A DNA stretch of 64,000 bases from Ga0077530 sp035565975 (GCA_035565975.1 DATMRT010000060.1:62001-126000); one strand, 5' to 3'; shown: positions 32,400-41,983, counted from the first letter of the stretch. Numbers and translations: made by a program. The notes: generated by a model from the letters alone, not told the origin.

Positions 32400-33698
32400 A
32401 TGAGGTTTTTGAGGTCTGCTGCGGCCTGCGCAGCAGCGTTAGGGCTTGTCGCGAGCGCCAGCCTGCCGGCCGCGGCACAAAAGGAAATCAAGCTCGGCAT
32501 TATTTACGACTACACCGGTCCCTTCGCTGGCGGCGGCTCATTGCCGGCCGCGATCGCGACCAAGATCGCGGTCGACATGATCAACGAACGCGGCGGCGTC
32601 GAAGGCTACAAGATCTCCGCGACCTATGCCGACGCACAGTCCAAGACCGACGTCGCGATCAACGAAGCGGAGCGGCTGCTGAACGAGGTCAAGGTCGACG
32701 CCCTGATGGGCGTCTTCTCATCTGCGCACTGCGTGCCGATGGCCGCCAAGGTCGATGCCGCCAAGAAGTTCATGTGGGCGAACGTCTGCGTCGCCTCGGC
32801 CGTGTTCAAGGGCAAGAACCTTACGCACGTGTTCCGCCCTCAGGTCCATTCCGACCAGTTCGGTGAAGCGTCGTGCAGCTTCATCGCGGAGAACGCCAAG
32901 GCGAAGCTCAAGAAGGATCCCAAGGACGTCAAAGTCGCGATCATCCATGAGGATGGCCCGTACGGAGCAGGCGTCGCCGCGGGCAACAAGTCCAAGTGCA
33001 AGGAACTTGGCATCCAGATCGTGCATGAGGAAGGTTACGCCGCAACATCGACGGACCTGTCCGCTCTCGTCACGAAGCTGCGCCGCGCGCGGCCCGATGT
33101 CATCCTGCACACGGGCTACAACCCCGACATTACGCTGTTCCTGCGTCAGGCCAAAGAAGCCGGCCTGAAGTTCGACGCGCTGATCGGCCACGGCGCCGGC
33201 TACGGCCAGATCGACAAGCTGATGGAGACCTTCAAGGACGACGTGAATTATTTCTACAACGTCGATCCGGTGGCTGCCCAGCTTCTCGATCCGAAGTCGC
33301 TGGCGCCTGGGCTGGGTGATCTCACGGCCGAGATGGTGAAGCGCTACAAGGCCGAGACCAAAGTCTCGGAAGTGCCGACGCACGTGTCCATGGGCTTCAA
33401 TCAGCAGTGGATCTTCCTCACCGACGTGCTTCCACGCGCGATCAAGAAGTACGGCGGGTTCGATCCCGAGGCGTTGCGCAAGGCCGCCCTCGACACGGAC
33501 ATCCCGGCAGGCGGGACCATCCAGGGTTATGGCGTGAAGTTCTTCCCGCCAGGCACGCCGATGGCCGGCCAGAACGAGCGGTCCAGCCCCGTTGTCATGC
33601 AGTTTGTCGACGGCAAAACGAAGATCTCGTGGCCAGCAAATCTGCGCACCGCCGACCCCGTTCTTCCGTTCCCGAAAGGTCACGCGTTCGCGCGCTGA
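32400..33698 (+). CDS. ABC transporter periplasmic binding protein, second liv cluster
   Basis: 432-residue Peripla_BP_6 protein. Signal peptide MRFLRSAAACAAALGLVASASLPAAAQ, then KEIKLGIIYDYTGPFAGGGS at the ligand cleft, MGVFSSAHCVPMAAKVDAAKKFMWANVC and VAIIHEDGPYGAGVAAGNKSKCKELGIQIV. The ligand may be a branched-chain amino acid, short-chain amide or aromatic acid. Start ATG follows TAGGGAGC. It heads a complete five-gene set (binding protein, LivG, LivF, LivH, LivM) with the ATPases before the permeases, the reverse of the first cluster. A TTGACA at 32309 could be a -35 element, but no good -10 follows. Confidence 0.9.
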   Translation: MRFLRSAAACAAALGLVASASLPAAAQKEIKLGIIYDYTGPFAGGGSLPAAIATKIAVDMINERGGVEGYKISATYADAQSKTDVAINEAERLLNEVKVDALMGVFSSAHCVPMAAKVDAAKKFMWANVCVASAVFKGKNLTHVFRPQVHSDQFGEASCSFIAENAKAKLKKDPKDVKVAIIHEDGPYGAGVAAGNKSKCKELGIQIVHEEGYAATSTDLSALVTKLRRARPDVILHTGYNPDITLFLRQAKEAGLKFDALIGHGAGYGQIDKLMETFKDDVNYFYNVDPVAAQLLDPKSLAPGLGDLTAEMVKRYKAETKVSEVPTHVSMGFNQQWIFLTDVLPRAIKKYGGFDPEALRKAALDTDIPAGGTIQGYGVKFFPPGTPMAGQNERSSPVVMQFVDGKTKISWPANLRTADPVLPFPKGHAFAR

Positions 33699-33720
33699 CC
33701 TCTATCGCAGGCCCTCATCG

Positions 33721-33746
33721 CTGCCGCTCGACATCACGAGCGGCAG
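33721..33746 (+). terminator. Hairpin between binding-protein and ATPase genes
   Basis: Perfect 10-bp stem CTGCCGCTCG / CGAGCGGCAG with loop ACATCA, extended by weaker outer pairing. No U-run follows. Probably an attenuator or 3' stabiliser that raises binding-protein mRNA over the downstream genes, as in the first cluster. Confidence 0.55.
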
Positions 33747-33799
33747 TGAGAGGTCTGCTTTGCCCGCAGTTTCTTTCGCGACACGAACCGGTCTCCCGC

Positions 33800-34531
33800 A
33801 TGGCGATGCTTAAAGTCGACGGTCTGACCAAGCAATTCGGCGGGTTCACCGCCGTGAGCAACGTCTCGTTCGATGTCGCGGAAGGTGAAATTCTGGGGTT
33901 GATCGGACCAAACGGCTCCGGCAAGAGCACGACATTCAACTGCATTGCCGGCATGTATACGCCGACCGCCGGCAGCGTGAAGTTCGAGGGCGGCGAGATC
34001 GGCGGGCTGACGGCAAACAAGGTCTGCCACAAAGGCATTGCCCGCACCTTCCAGATCCCCCGGCCCTTTCGCAATCTCTCTCTTCTCGAGAACGTCGCGT
34101 TGTCCGCGCACTTCGGCTCGAACGCGCATCTGACGCGGGCGCAATGCTGGGCCAAGGCCGAGGAATCGCTCGCCATGGTCGGCCTGCCGACGGACGCGGA
34201 GACGCGCACCGATGGCCTCGGTGCTGCTTCGCTCAAGAAGCTCGAGCTCGCCCGCGCGCTTGCCACCGGACCACGCCTCCTGCTGGCAGACGAAAGCCTC
34301 AACGGCCTCGATCACAGTGAGATGGATCAGGCCGCGGACATGCTCGAGCGGATCCGCAAGGAAAAGGGCATTACGATCGTCTGGGTCGAGCACATCATGG
34401 GCGTGCTCATGCGCGTCGTCGATCGCGTCGTCGTGCTTGATCACGGCGAGAAGATCTTCGACGGCAAGCCTGCCGCAGCACAGACGGACAAGCGCGTCAT
34501 CGAGGTCTACCTCGGCGAGGCGGATCACTAA
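33800..34531 (+). CDS. livG: ABC transporter ATPase, LivG family, second liv cluster
   Basis: 243-residue ATPase. Walker A GPNGSGKST, ARTFQIPRPFRNLSLLENVAL Q-loop region, signature GAASLKKLELARALATGP (LivG-like, with Ala-Ser-Leu-Lys-Lys instead of LSGGQ), Walker B LLLADESLNGLDHSEMDQ (Ser replaces the usual Pro after Glu) and switch His in VWVEHIMGVLM. The start at 33800 yields MAMLKVDGLTKQFGG. Twelve nt after its stop lies the twin-hairpin element E2. Confidence 0.9.
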   Translation: MAMLKVDGLTKQFGGFTAVSNVSFDVAEGEILGLIGPNGSGKSTTFNCIAGMYTPTAGSVKFEGGEIGGLTANKVCHKGIARTFQIPRPFRNLSLLENVALSAHFGSNAHLTRAQCWAKAEESLAMVGLPTDAETRTDGLGAASLKKLELARALATGPRLLLADESLNGLDHSEMDQAADMLERIRKEKGITIVWVEHIMGVLMRVVDRVVVLDHGEKIFDGKPAAAQTDKRVIEVYLGEADH

Positions 34532-34543
34532 GGGCGGGCGGGA

Positions 34544-34710
34544 CCAGCGTGATGATCGAGAAATTCGCCACACCTTCCGGCACAGTATCGAGCGAATTTC
34601 TCGATCTGAAGCACGCTGGCAAATTTATGACTCTAGTGTCCTCTTCGATTCCGAAGTTCGCTCGGGAGGCTAGCGTCGAGGTTTGGCGAACTTCGGAATC
34701 GGGACACTAG
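34544..34710. repeat. Twin-hairpin (BIME/REP-like) element E2 inside the liv operon
   Basis: Hairpin A (34544-34619): CCAGCGTG with CACGCTGG, asymmetric internal loop (ATG against CTGAAG), then ATCGAGAAATTCGC with GCGAATTTCTCGAT. Hairpin B (34633-34710): CTAGTGTCC with GGACACTAG, a 4-nt bulge TCTT on the 5' arm, then CGATTCCGAAGTTCGC with GCGAACTTCGGAATCG. The last base of hairpin B is immediately followed by the ATG of livF. The element fills the whole livG-livF gap and is closely related to E3 (57859-58026). Confidence 0.93.
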
Positions 34711-35415
<705 letters not shown>

Positions 35416-35484
35416 GCGGATGCGGCAGCAGAAATCTGAAGGATTGACGGGCGGCTGCCGTTGCGGCCGCGAGGGGAGAAATGG

Positions 35485-36378
35485 ATGCTCGGGTTATTCT
35501 CAAGTCTCGATTGCTCGCTCGACATCTTCTTCGTCGAGGCACTGATCAACGGTGTGCTGCTGGCCGGGCTGCTCGCACTGCTGGCCCTCGGCCTCAACCT
35601 CATTTTCGGCGTCATCGACGTCGTCTGGATCTGCTACGCCGAGCTCGTCATGATCGGCATGTACGCGATCTTTTTCTTCGTGCAAAAGGTCGGCGTACCC
35701 TTGCCCGTCGCCTGCCTTCTCGGCATCGGCATCGTCGCGATCGCCGGCGCCCTCCTGCACTACCTCGTGATCCGGCCTGTGCTCGACCAGCCGCCGATCA
35801 ACCAGCTTCTCGTGACGGGCGGCGTGCTGTTTCTCCTGCAAGCCGCCGCGACCATGGCCTTCGGCATCGAGTTCCGCAATCTCGGCATCAGCCTCGGCTC
35901 GGTGAACTTCGGCGACATGAGCTTTGCCTGGAGCCGCATCATCACGTTCGCCGTCGCGCTCGGCGCGATGATCCTGCTCTGGCAGTTCCTGACGCGGACC
36001 TACATCGGCACCGCGATCCGCGCCATCTCGCAGGACCGCCAGATCATGCCGCTCATGGGCGTCGACCAGAAGAAGATCTATCTCGCGACCTCGGCCATCG
36101 GCGGCGGGCTTGCCGGCCTCGCGGCGTGCCTCATGGTCCTCCAGTACGACATCTATCCGCAGATCGGCCTCCAGTTCGGCCCCCTCACGTTCATGATCTG
36201 CGTGCTCGGCGGCCTCGGCAACATGGTGGGCGGCTTCGTTGCCGCCTTCATCATCGCCCAGTTCATCACCATCGGCGGCTCGTGCGTCGCCACGGAATGG
36301 GGCTACGCGGTCGCCTTCCTGTTCTTCATGCTCGTCATCTTCGTCCGGCCGCAGGGCCTTTTCGGAGCCAAGTCATGA
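35485..36378 (+). CDS. livH: ABC permease, LivH family, second liv cluster
   Basis: 297-residue inner-membrane permease. INGVLLAGLLALLALGLNLIFGVIDVVWICYAELVMIGMYA matches the LivH N-terminus. The coupling loop is IRAISQDRQIMPLMGVDQKKIYLATSAIGG, and LTFMICVLGGLGNMVGGFVAAFIIAQ lies near the C-terminus. ATG at 35485 is preferred because GGGGAG lies 6 nt upstream; a TTG at 35461 extends the frame. Its stop overlaps the next start (ATGA). Confidence 0.9.
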   Translation: MLGLFSSLDCSLDIFFVEALINGVLLAGLLALLALGLNLIFGVIDVVWICYAELVMIGMYAIFFFVQKVGVPLPVACLLGIGIVAIAGALLHYLVIRPVLDQPPINQLLVTGGVLFLLQAAATMAFGIEFRNLGISLGSVNFGDMSFAWSRIITFAVALGAMILLWQFLTRTYIGTAIRAISQDRQIMPLMGVDQKKIYLATSAIGGGLAGLAACLMVLQYDIYPQIGLQFGPLTFMICVLGGLGNMVGGFVAAFIIAQFITIGGSCVATEWGYAVAFLFFMLVIFVRPQGLFGAKS

Positions 36379-37397
36379 TCACCCAGAAAACTATCGGCTG
36401 GGCGATCGGGCTCGTCGCGCTCCTGCTGCTGCCCTTTCTGACCCAGCTCGTGTTTCCGGAGACGGATCGCTACTACCTGCATTTGATCATCCAGATCCTG
36501 ATCTGGGCCTTCATCTACACCGGCTGGTCCCTTATGGGCCGCTTCGGGCTCACCTCCCTCGGGCACGGCGCCTTCACCGGTATCGGCGCCTACGTTACCG
36601 TGCTGCTCTGGAACTTCGCCGGCATCACGCCCTGGATCGGCATTCCCGTTGCCATGATCGTGGCGACCATTGCCGGACTGCTCGTCGGTTATCCGTGCTT
36701 TCGGCTGCGGATCACGGGGCATTACTTCGCGCTGCTGACGCTCGCCTTCACGGAGTTCATCCGGCTGTGCATCATCGGCCTGCGCGACTGGACGGGCGGC
36801 TCGCTCGGCACCCAGCCGGCCCGCCACGGCGACGGCCTCTCGTTCTTCGCCTTTCAGTTCGAGCCGAACCGCGTGCTCGCCTACTACATCGTGCTCGTCA
36901 TCTGGCTCGTTGGCCTCGCCATCTGGATCAAGGTCGACCGGAGCATGGACCGCTATGCGCTCGACGCCGCCTCGCAGGACGAGGACGCCGCCGCCTCGGT
37001 CGGCATCGACGTGACGCGCGAGAAGCTCAAGATCACGGCACTTTCGGCTGCCATGTGCGCCTTCGGCGGCGCCATCTACGGGCAGTACCAGATGTACATC
37101 GGCCCCGAGACGATCGCCGGGCTCGGAGTTTCGCTCAATATCGTCTTCGCAGTGATCGCGGGCGGCATCTGGTCGTTGTTCGGGCCAACATTCGGGGCTG
37201 TCTTCACGCAGGTGCTCGCGGAGGCCCTGCGCGTCGGTCTGCGCGGCTCGGAAACGCTGAGCAAGCTCCTCGGCCAGAGCGCACTGGCGCTCGACACTTT
37301 CATCTATGGCCTGCTGCTCGTGCTCTTCATCATCTATATGCCCAAGGGCGTGGTCGGTACGCTCGCCGAGCGCTTCCGTCGCAAGTCGGGGGCATAG
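36375..37397 (+). CDS. livM: ABC permease, LivM family, second liv cluster
   Basis: 340-residue inner-membrane permease. TGWSLMGRFGLTSLGHGAFTGIGAYVTVLLWNFAGITPWIGIPVA is the LivM-like N-terminal block; AASQDEDAAASVGIDVTREKLKITALS the coupling loop; LGVSLNIVFAVIAGGIWSLFGPTFGAVFTQVLAEALR the late transmembrane part. The start overlaps the livH stop by 4 nt. A terminator follows, ending the operon. Confidence 0.92.
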   Translation: MITQKTIGWAIGLVALLLLPFLTQLVFPETDRYYLHLIIQILIWAFIYTGWSLMGRFGLTSLGHGAFTGIGAYVTVLLWNFAGITPWIGIPVAMIVATIAGLLVGYPCFRLRITGHYFALLTLAFTEFIRLCIIGLRDWTGGSLGTQPARHGDGLSFFAFQFEPNRVLAYYIVLVIWLVGLAIWIKVDRSMDRYALDAASQDEDAAASVGIDVTREKLKITALSAAMCAFGGAIYGQYQMYIGPETIAGLGVSLNIVFAVIAGGIWSLFGPTFGAVFTQVLAEALRVGLRGSETLSKLLGQSALALDTFIYGLLLVLFIIYMPKGVVGTLAERFRRKSGA

Positions 37398-37425
37398 ACA
37401 CCGAACGGCAGACCATGAACGCGAA

Positions 37426-37451
37426 ACGGCCGGGATGGATGCCCCGGCCGT
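37426..37451 (+). terminator. Bidirectional terminator between livM and peroxiredoxin
   Basis: Nine-bp stem ACGGCCGGG / CCCGGCCGT (37426-37434, 37443-37451), loop ATGGATGC, followed by CTTGATTTT on the plus strand. It separates two convergent genes. Confidence 0.85.
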
Positions 37452-37479
37452 CTTGATTTTGTGCGTCTCAGCGCGTCGA

Positions 37480-37962
37480 TCAGAGCATTCCGCATACGGT
37501 CGCGGCACTCGACTTGTCGACCGTCGCGCCTTCTTCGAGGTTGAGCGACTTCACGACGCCATCCTCGACGACCATCGAGTAGCGACGCGAGCGCACGCCG
37601 AGACCGCGGCCGGTGAGATCGAACTCGAGGCCGATCTTCTTCGCGAAGTCCGCCGAACCGTCGGCGAGAAAGAGGATCTTGCCATCGGCGCCGGTCTGCT
37701 TGGCCCAGGCATTGAGAACGAAAACGTCATTGACCGCGGTGCAGGCGATCGTGTCGATGCCCTTGGACTTCATGTCGCCGGCCATCTGGATGAAACCGGG
37801 AAGATGCGTGTTGTGGCACGTCGGCGTGAACGCGCCCGGAACGGCAAAGAGCACGACCTTCTTGCCGCCGAATACATCCGCGGTCGTCATGGGTTTCGGG
37901 CCTTCCGCGCCCATCGTGTTGAACGTCGCGTCCGGCAGCTTGTCACCGACCTTGATGGCCAT
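37480..37962 (-). CDS. Peroxiredoxin, Prx5 (AhpC/TSA-redoxin) type
   Basis: 160-residue thiol peroxidase that reduces hydrogen and organic peroxides. The peroxidatic Cys lies in VPGAFTPTCHNTHLPGF (about Cys48), with the Prx5 signature PGAFTPTC. FELDLTGRGLGVRSRRYSMVVEDGVVKSLNLEE matches the family C-terminal half. A further Cys lies close to the C-terminus (VCGML), a possible resolving residue. ATG at 37962 follows GGAAGGA; upstream codons are non-family. Confidence 0.92.
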   Translation of the reverse strand: MAIKVGDKLPDATFNTMGAEGPKPMTTADVFGGKKVVLFAVPGAFTPTCHNTHLPGFIQMAGDMKSKGIDTIACTAVNDVFVLNAWAKQTGADGKILFLADGSADFAKKIGLEFDLTGRGLGVRSRRYSMVVEDGVVKSLNLEEGATVDKSSAATVCGML

Positions 37963-38101
37963 GATGCGTATCCTTCCCGTTTTGGCTTGAACGTGCTGAC
38001 GCCGGAGGCGCCACGAAGCGCGGGGCGCACAGATGGCGCCGCCGTCCGGGCAACCATAGCGGCTCTTGTGGGCGCGGCCAAGCGCTCGACCGTCCGCGAC
38101 C

Positions 38102-38890
38102 TTACCAGTCGAGCGCCGCGCCTTCGCGCAGCACGGCTTCGATGGCCGGCGCGAAGGCGTTCCCTGCGCCATGCAGGACGAGGCCTTGAAGAAGCTTCAG
38201 TGGCGCGCGGCTGCCCTTGCGTCCCTGGACGATGACCCGATGCGCGTCCACGCCCGCGCGTGGATGAAGCGGTAGCACACGCAGCGCGCCAAAGCGGCCG
38301 TCGAGGCCTTCGAGAAGCGCGCCCAGCGCTTCCGCACGGTGGATGACCGTTACGAGGCCGTCACCGGCTGCGGCCGTCGCGAGAAACCGGCACCATTGCT
38401 CGAGCGCACCGTCCGCCATTTGATGCGCCGCGGCCTTGAGGTCGCCCGGCGGGCGCGTGCCGCGTCCCTCGGCGAAGTAGGGAGGATTGGCGAGGACGTG
38501 CGAAAACGCGCCCGGGCGGATTCCCGCCTGCACTTCACCCGCGCGATGGATGCCGGCGCCGCCTTCGGCAATGTCCAGCTCGACGACATGGACGTGCTCC
38601 GCGAGCGCATTGCGAACGATATTCTCGCGCGCCATCTCCGCCAGTGCCGGCTCACGCTCGACAAGGGTCACGTGCGCGTCGGCAATGCGCCGCGCCACGC
38701 AAAGACCGGCAACGCCGACACCTGCACCCGCATCCAAAACCCGCGCGCCGCCGCCGGCCCGGGCACCGCATGCCGCCGCGAGCAGCACAGCATCCAGCCC
38801 AGCGCGATAGCCGCGCGCCGGCTGCAGAATGTCGAGCGCGCCGCCGAGAAAAGCGTCGGACGTGAGGCTGTGGGCATCCGCCCCGCTCAT
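38102..38890 (-). CDS. SAM-dependent methyltransferase, TrmN6-like
   Basis: 262 residues. TSDAFLGGALDILQPARGYRAGLDAVLLAAA is the N-terminal block of tRNA1(Val) adenine-37-N6 methyltransferase relatives. SAM motif I is RVLDAGAGVGVAGLCVARR, acidic motif II LVEREPALAEMARENI, and the catalytic N-P-P-Y of N6-adenine methyltransferases is in VLANPPYFAEG. The likely substrate is a tRNA adenine. ATG at 38890 overlaps the stop of the DUF2007 gene (ATGA), so the pair is coupled. Confidence 0.85.
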   Translation of the reverse strand: MSGADAHSLTSDAFLGGALDILQPARGYRAGLDAVLLAAACGARAGGGARVLDAGAGVGVAGLCVARRIADAHVTLVEREPALAEMARENIVRNALAEHVHVVELDIAEGGAGIHRAGEVQAGIRPGAFSHVLANPPYFAEGRGTRPPGDLKAAAHQMADGALEQWCRFLATAAAGDGLVTVIHRAEALGALLEGLDGRFGALRVLPLHPRAGVDAHRVIVQGRKGSRAPLKLLQGLVLHGAGNAFAPAIEAVLREGAALDW

Positions 38891-39150
38891 GGCTCGCCCT
38901 TGGACGGTTTCGGCGAGCGCTGCCCCTCGTCCCGCACGATCCATTGGCCGAGATCGGCCTCCTCGAGGAGTTGAGCCGCGCGTGCCCAGTCCTCGTCGAG
39001 CACCATCACGCGACGCGGCAGCACGCCGATCGACCCCTCCATAACGCTCATATGCGTGTCGGCAATATTCACGGCGATGCCAGCCTCACGAAAGAGGGCT
39101 TCAACGAAGCTGATGAGAACGGGGTCGTTCGCTCGCACGATGAGCCGCAT
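38887..39150 (-). CDS. DUF2007 domain protein
   Basis: 87 residues. MRLIVRANDPVLISFVEALFREAGIAVNIADTHMSVMEGSIGVLPRRVMVLDEDWARAAQLLEEADL is the DUF2007 pattern, a ferredoxin-like fold of unknown function sometimes called a putative signal-transducing protein. ATG at 39150 (after CAGGTG) fits family starts better than 39192. It forms a two-gene unit with the methyltransferase, an association often seen in alphaproteobacteria. Confidence 0.88.
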   Translation of the reverse strand: MRLIVRANDPVLISFVEALFREAGIAVNIADTHMSVMEGSIGVLPRRVMVLDEDWARAAQLLEEADLGQWIVRDEGQRSPKPSKGEP

Positions 39151-39354
39151 CGGAACACCTGCCTGAAGCCGCTGGAGCACCACCTGTCGCATGGGCGGCG
39201 ATCATGGTCACGCTTCTTGCGGCCTCGAAGGGCGATCCATCCAGCCGAGCGCAAACGTGAAACCCCTCGTTAATCAAAAGGATACACGCATATGGAGCAT
39301 ATGTGCGCTGATGTGCAATCTTAGATTGCCTAGCCCCCACGTCCGGAGACCATA

Positions 39355-39531
39355 ATGTCCACCATGGAGATGCCTGCCTGCTTTGCGCTGCTTCTCGTGA
39401 TGGTCAATATCGCTCTATGCCTGAGCACTGAGAACCGCCGGCCCGCGCACGCAATGAACCTCCCCGGCATCGAGACGCTGACAGGCGGGGATTCGTCCGC
39501 GCGCTGCATCGGGTCTGCGCGCACCTGCTAA
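39355..39531 (+). CDS. Possible small membrane/secreted protein, 58 residues
   Basis: Unrecognised short ORF. ATG at 39355 follows CCGGAGACCATA, a good Shine-Dalgarno at 8-nt distance. The product has a hydrophobic stretch CFALLLVMVNIALCL (about 9-23) and then a polar tail with two Cys. Its stop overlaps the end of the convergent HCCA isomerase gene. It might be a small exported or membrane protein, or a chance ORF; there is no homology evidence. Confidence 0.35.
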   Translation: MSTMEMPACFALLLVMVNIALCLSTENRRPAHAMNLPGIETLTGGDSSARCIGSARTC

Positions 39532-40130
39532 CCCCTGGCGAGAGCCCGATCGAGAAACTCGAGCCGGTCCTGACCCCAGAAGAACTCGCCGGATGGCAAT
39601 ACATAACTCGGCGCGCCGAAAACGCCCCTCTCGAGCGCCTCGGCGGTATTCTGGTTGTGGATGCGATCGAGTTCTTCGTCCGATGGACCGGCCTTGCGGA
39701 TCGCCGCCGCATCGAGGCCCGCACGCTTCGCGGCATCCGCGACAACGGCTTCGTCACCGAGGTTGCCCTCGAGTTCCCAGATCGACCGGCCGAGCTCCTG
39801 CGCCAGGCGGCAGGCATCCTTGCCCTGCAAAGCCGCGGCAATCACCAGCCGGCTTCCGAGCGTCTCATCGGACGGGAAGTGCTTCGGTTCGAGGTTGATC
39901 GGCACCTTGCGATAGTCGCGCCAGCGCTTGAGCTCCATCATGCGGTACGCGCGACGCTCGGGCGACCGCTTCGGCAGCGGCAGGCCGCCGGTCTTGGCGA
40001 AGACTTCGCCGTACTTCGCCGGCTTGATGCGGACGGTCGCGCCATGACGCGCAGCGATCTCGGCGAAGAGTGCCGAGCCGAGATACGTCCACGGGCTGTT
40101 GAGCGTCATGTAGTAGTCGATCGTCGTCAT
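39528..40130 (-). CDS. 2-hydroxychromene-2-carboxylate isomerase family (DsbA-like/kappa GST)
   Basis: 200-residue thioredoxin-fold protein with helical insertion. MTTIDYYMTLNSPWTYLGSALFAEIAARHGATVRIKP replaces the CxxC of DsbA with NSPWTY, where the Ser binds glutathione in this family. The C-terminal VFGAPSYVLPSGEFFWGQDRLEFLDRAL is typical. Members isomerise hydroxychromene carboxylates in naphthalene-type degradation or act as GSTs; the true substrate is open. Last gene of the four-gene operon that begins with the FAD oxidoreductase at 43426. Confidence 0.87.
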   Translation of the reverse strand: MTTIDYYMTLNSPWTYLGSALFAEIAARHGATVRIKPAKYGEVFAKTGGLPLPKRSPERRAYRMMELKRWRDYRKVPINLEPKHFPSDETLGSRLVIAAALQGKDACRLAQELGRSIWELEGNLGDEAVVADAAKRAGLDAAAIRKAGPSDEELDRIHNQNTAEALERGVFGAPSYVLPSGEFFWGQDRLEFLDRALARG

Positions 40131-40162
40131 CAATTTTCCTCCGCTGCGCGCGCCGGATCGCG

Positions 40163-41047
40163 CTATTTGCCGGCGCCGCGGATCATTGTGTAGATGTGCG
40201 AGAAGTCGTTGCCATCCTGGCCGGCAAGCGCGTGCAGCGCGTAGAGCTGCACGGCGAGCGCACCCATGGGGCTGGTTGCACCAACCGAGGCTGCCGCCGA
40301 TTGCGCGAGCTTCAGATCCTTGAGCATGAGCGCGAGAGCGAAACCCGGCTTGTAGCCATTGTTGGAAGCCGCGCGCTCCGTAAGCCCCGGCACCGGACAG
40401 TAGGATGTGGCCGCCGTCGATTGCCCCGATGACGTTGAAACGACGTCGAACAGGGCCTGAGCGGAGAGGCCGAGACGCTCCGCGAGCGCGAAGCCTTCGG
40501 AGGCCGCCACCATGTTGATGCCGGCCATCATGTTATTGCAGATCTTGGCCGCCTGCCCGAGCCCCGCGCCACCGCAGTGCACGACCTTGCTGCCAACCTT
40601 CTCGAGGATCGGGCGCGCGCGCGACACGGCCTGTTCCGTGCCGCCGACCATCAGCGTCAGCGTCGCCGCCTTGGCGCCAGTCGTACCGCCCGAGACGGGC
40701 GCATCGACGACATCGAGGCCACGCGCCGCCGCGATCGCATGGGCTTCCTGCGCACTCGCCACGTCGATCGTCGAGCAGTCGATCATGAGCGCGCCGGCTG
40801 GCACCGTCTCGATGATGTCACGCCAGACGCTCAGCACGTGCTGGCCCTGCGGCAGCATGGTGATGACGACCTCGGCGCCCTTCACCGCGTCCTGAGCGGA
40901 CGCTGCAATTTGCACACCCTCCTTCTCGGCGGACGCGCGCAGAGCCGCGTCCAGATCGTAGCCGCGCACTTTATGCTGCGCCTTGACGAGATTGGACGAC
41001 ATCGGGCCGCCCATGTTGCCGAGGCCGATGAACGCGATGTTCGCCAT
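40163..41047 (-). CDS. 3-hydroxyisobutyrate dehydrogenase family protein (second of tandem pair)
   Basis: 294-residue NAD(P)-dependent beta-hydroxyacid dehydrogenase. Rossmann GLGNMGGPMSSNLVKA (about 8-23), substrate loop DAPVSGGTTGA (about 120-130), and catalytic Lys in GAGLGQAAKICNNMM (about 170). The related genes include MmsB, tartronate semialdehyde reductase and glyoxylate reductase. It lies 3 nt after its paralogue; the ATG immediately follows TGAGCC. The two proteins share most motifs but differ in loops, so the duplication is not recent and substrates may differ. Confidence 0.88.
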   Translation of the reverse strand: MANIAFIGLGNMGGPMSSNLVKAQHKVRGYDLDAALRASAEKEGVQIAASAQDAVKGAEVVITMLPQGQHVLSVWRDIIETVPAGALMIDCSTIDVASAQEAHAIAAARGLDVVDAPVSGGTTGAKAATLTLMVGGTEQAVSRARPILEKVGSKVVHCGGAGLGQAAKICNNMMAGINMVAASEGFALAERLGLSAQALFDVVSTSSGQSTAATSYCPVPGLTERAASNNGYKPGFALALMLKDLKLAQSAAASVGATSPMGALAVQLYALHALAGQDGNDFSHIYTMIRGAGK

Positions 41048-41050
41048 GGC

Positions 41051-41935
41051 TCAGGCCTTTCCGCGGATCATGTTGATGATGCCTGAGAAGTCGTCGCCGC
41101 CATGTCCCTGCGCGACGAACAGGTTGTAGAGCTGGCTCGCCGCCGCACCCATGGGTGTCGAGGCGCCGGCACTGCGGGCCGCATCCTGCGCGAGCCCGAG
41201 ATCCTTCTGCATGAGCGCGGCCGCAAAGCCCGGCTTGTAGTGGTTGTTGGCCGGCGATGTCGGAACAGGCCCCGGCACCGGGCAGTAGCTCGTCACCGCC
41301 CAGCTCTGCCCGGACGAGGTCGACGCCACATCGAAGAGTGCCTCATGCGACAGGCCGAGCTTCTCGGCGAGATTGAAGGCCTCGCACGTGCCGATCATCG
41401 TGATCGCGAGCATCATGTTGTTGCAGATCTTGGCGGACTGGCCGGCGCCGGGATCGCCGCAGTGCACGACCTTCTTGCCCACGCCGGCCAGGATCGGCTG
41501 ACCCTTGGCGAACGCATCCTTCGTGCCGCCGACCATGAGCGTCAGCGTCGCGCCTTCCGCGCCGCCGACGCCGCCGGAGACGGGTGCATCGAGCGAAAGC
41601 ATACCCGCCTTCGCCGCCAACTCGTGCGCCTTGCGCGCGGAGGCCACGTCGATCGTCGAGCAGTCGATGAAGATCGTGCCCGGCTTTGCCGCCGAGAGGA
41701 GACCGCTGCCCCAAACGTCGAGCACATGCTTGCCGGCCGGCAGCATCGTGATCACGCAGTCGGCATCCTTGGCGACCTCGATGGCGCCACTCGCCTTCTC
41801 GACCTTCCGCGCGACAGCCTTCTCGATGTTCGAGTCGACGAGATCGAAGCCGAGAACCCGATGTCCCGCCTTGACCAGATTGCCGGCCATGGGCAGGCCC
41901 ATGTTTCCGAGGCCGATGAAACCGATGCGTGCCAT
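41051..41935 (-). CDS. 3-hydroxyisobutyrate dehydrogenase family protein (first of tandem pair)
   Basis: 294 residues. GLGNMGLPMAGNLVKAGHRVLGFD nucleotide-binding region, SLDAPVSGGVGGAEGATLTLMVGG substrate loop, and GAGQSAKICNNMMLAITMIGTCEAFNLAEKLGL with catalytic Lys. Closer to authentic 3-hydroxyisobutyrate dehydrogenase (valine breakdown) than the neighbouring copy. Start follows GGAGGAAACGG. Located 48 nt downstream of the FAD oxidoreductase, in the same operon. Confidence 0.88.
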   Translation of the reverse strand: MARIGFIGLGNMGLPMAGNLVKAGHRVLGFDLVDSNIEKAVARKVEKASGAIEVAKDADCVITMLPAGKHVLDVWGSGLLSAAKPGTIFIDCSTIDVASARKAHELAAKAGMLSLDAPVSGGVGGAEGATLTLMVGGTKDAFAKGQPILAGVGKKVVHCGDPGAGQSAKICNNMMLAITMIGTCEAFNLAEKLGLSHEALFDVASTSSGQSWAVTSYCPVPGPVPTSPANNHYKPGFAAALMQKDLGLAQDAARSAGASTPMGAAASQLYNLFVAQGHGGDDFSGIINMIRGKA

Positions 41936-41983
41936 GCCGTTTCCTCCGTTTCTTGCTGGTGACGAGCGTCCGGTTTTGCGCGC

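Noticed and set aside
35481..37397. A 638-codon open frame covering both liv permease genes
   Set aside because: Its second half is the genuine livM frame; the first half is an antiphase reading of livH kept open by high GC. LivH (35485-36378) and LivM (36375-37397) are clearly separate, with an ATGA overlap.
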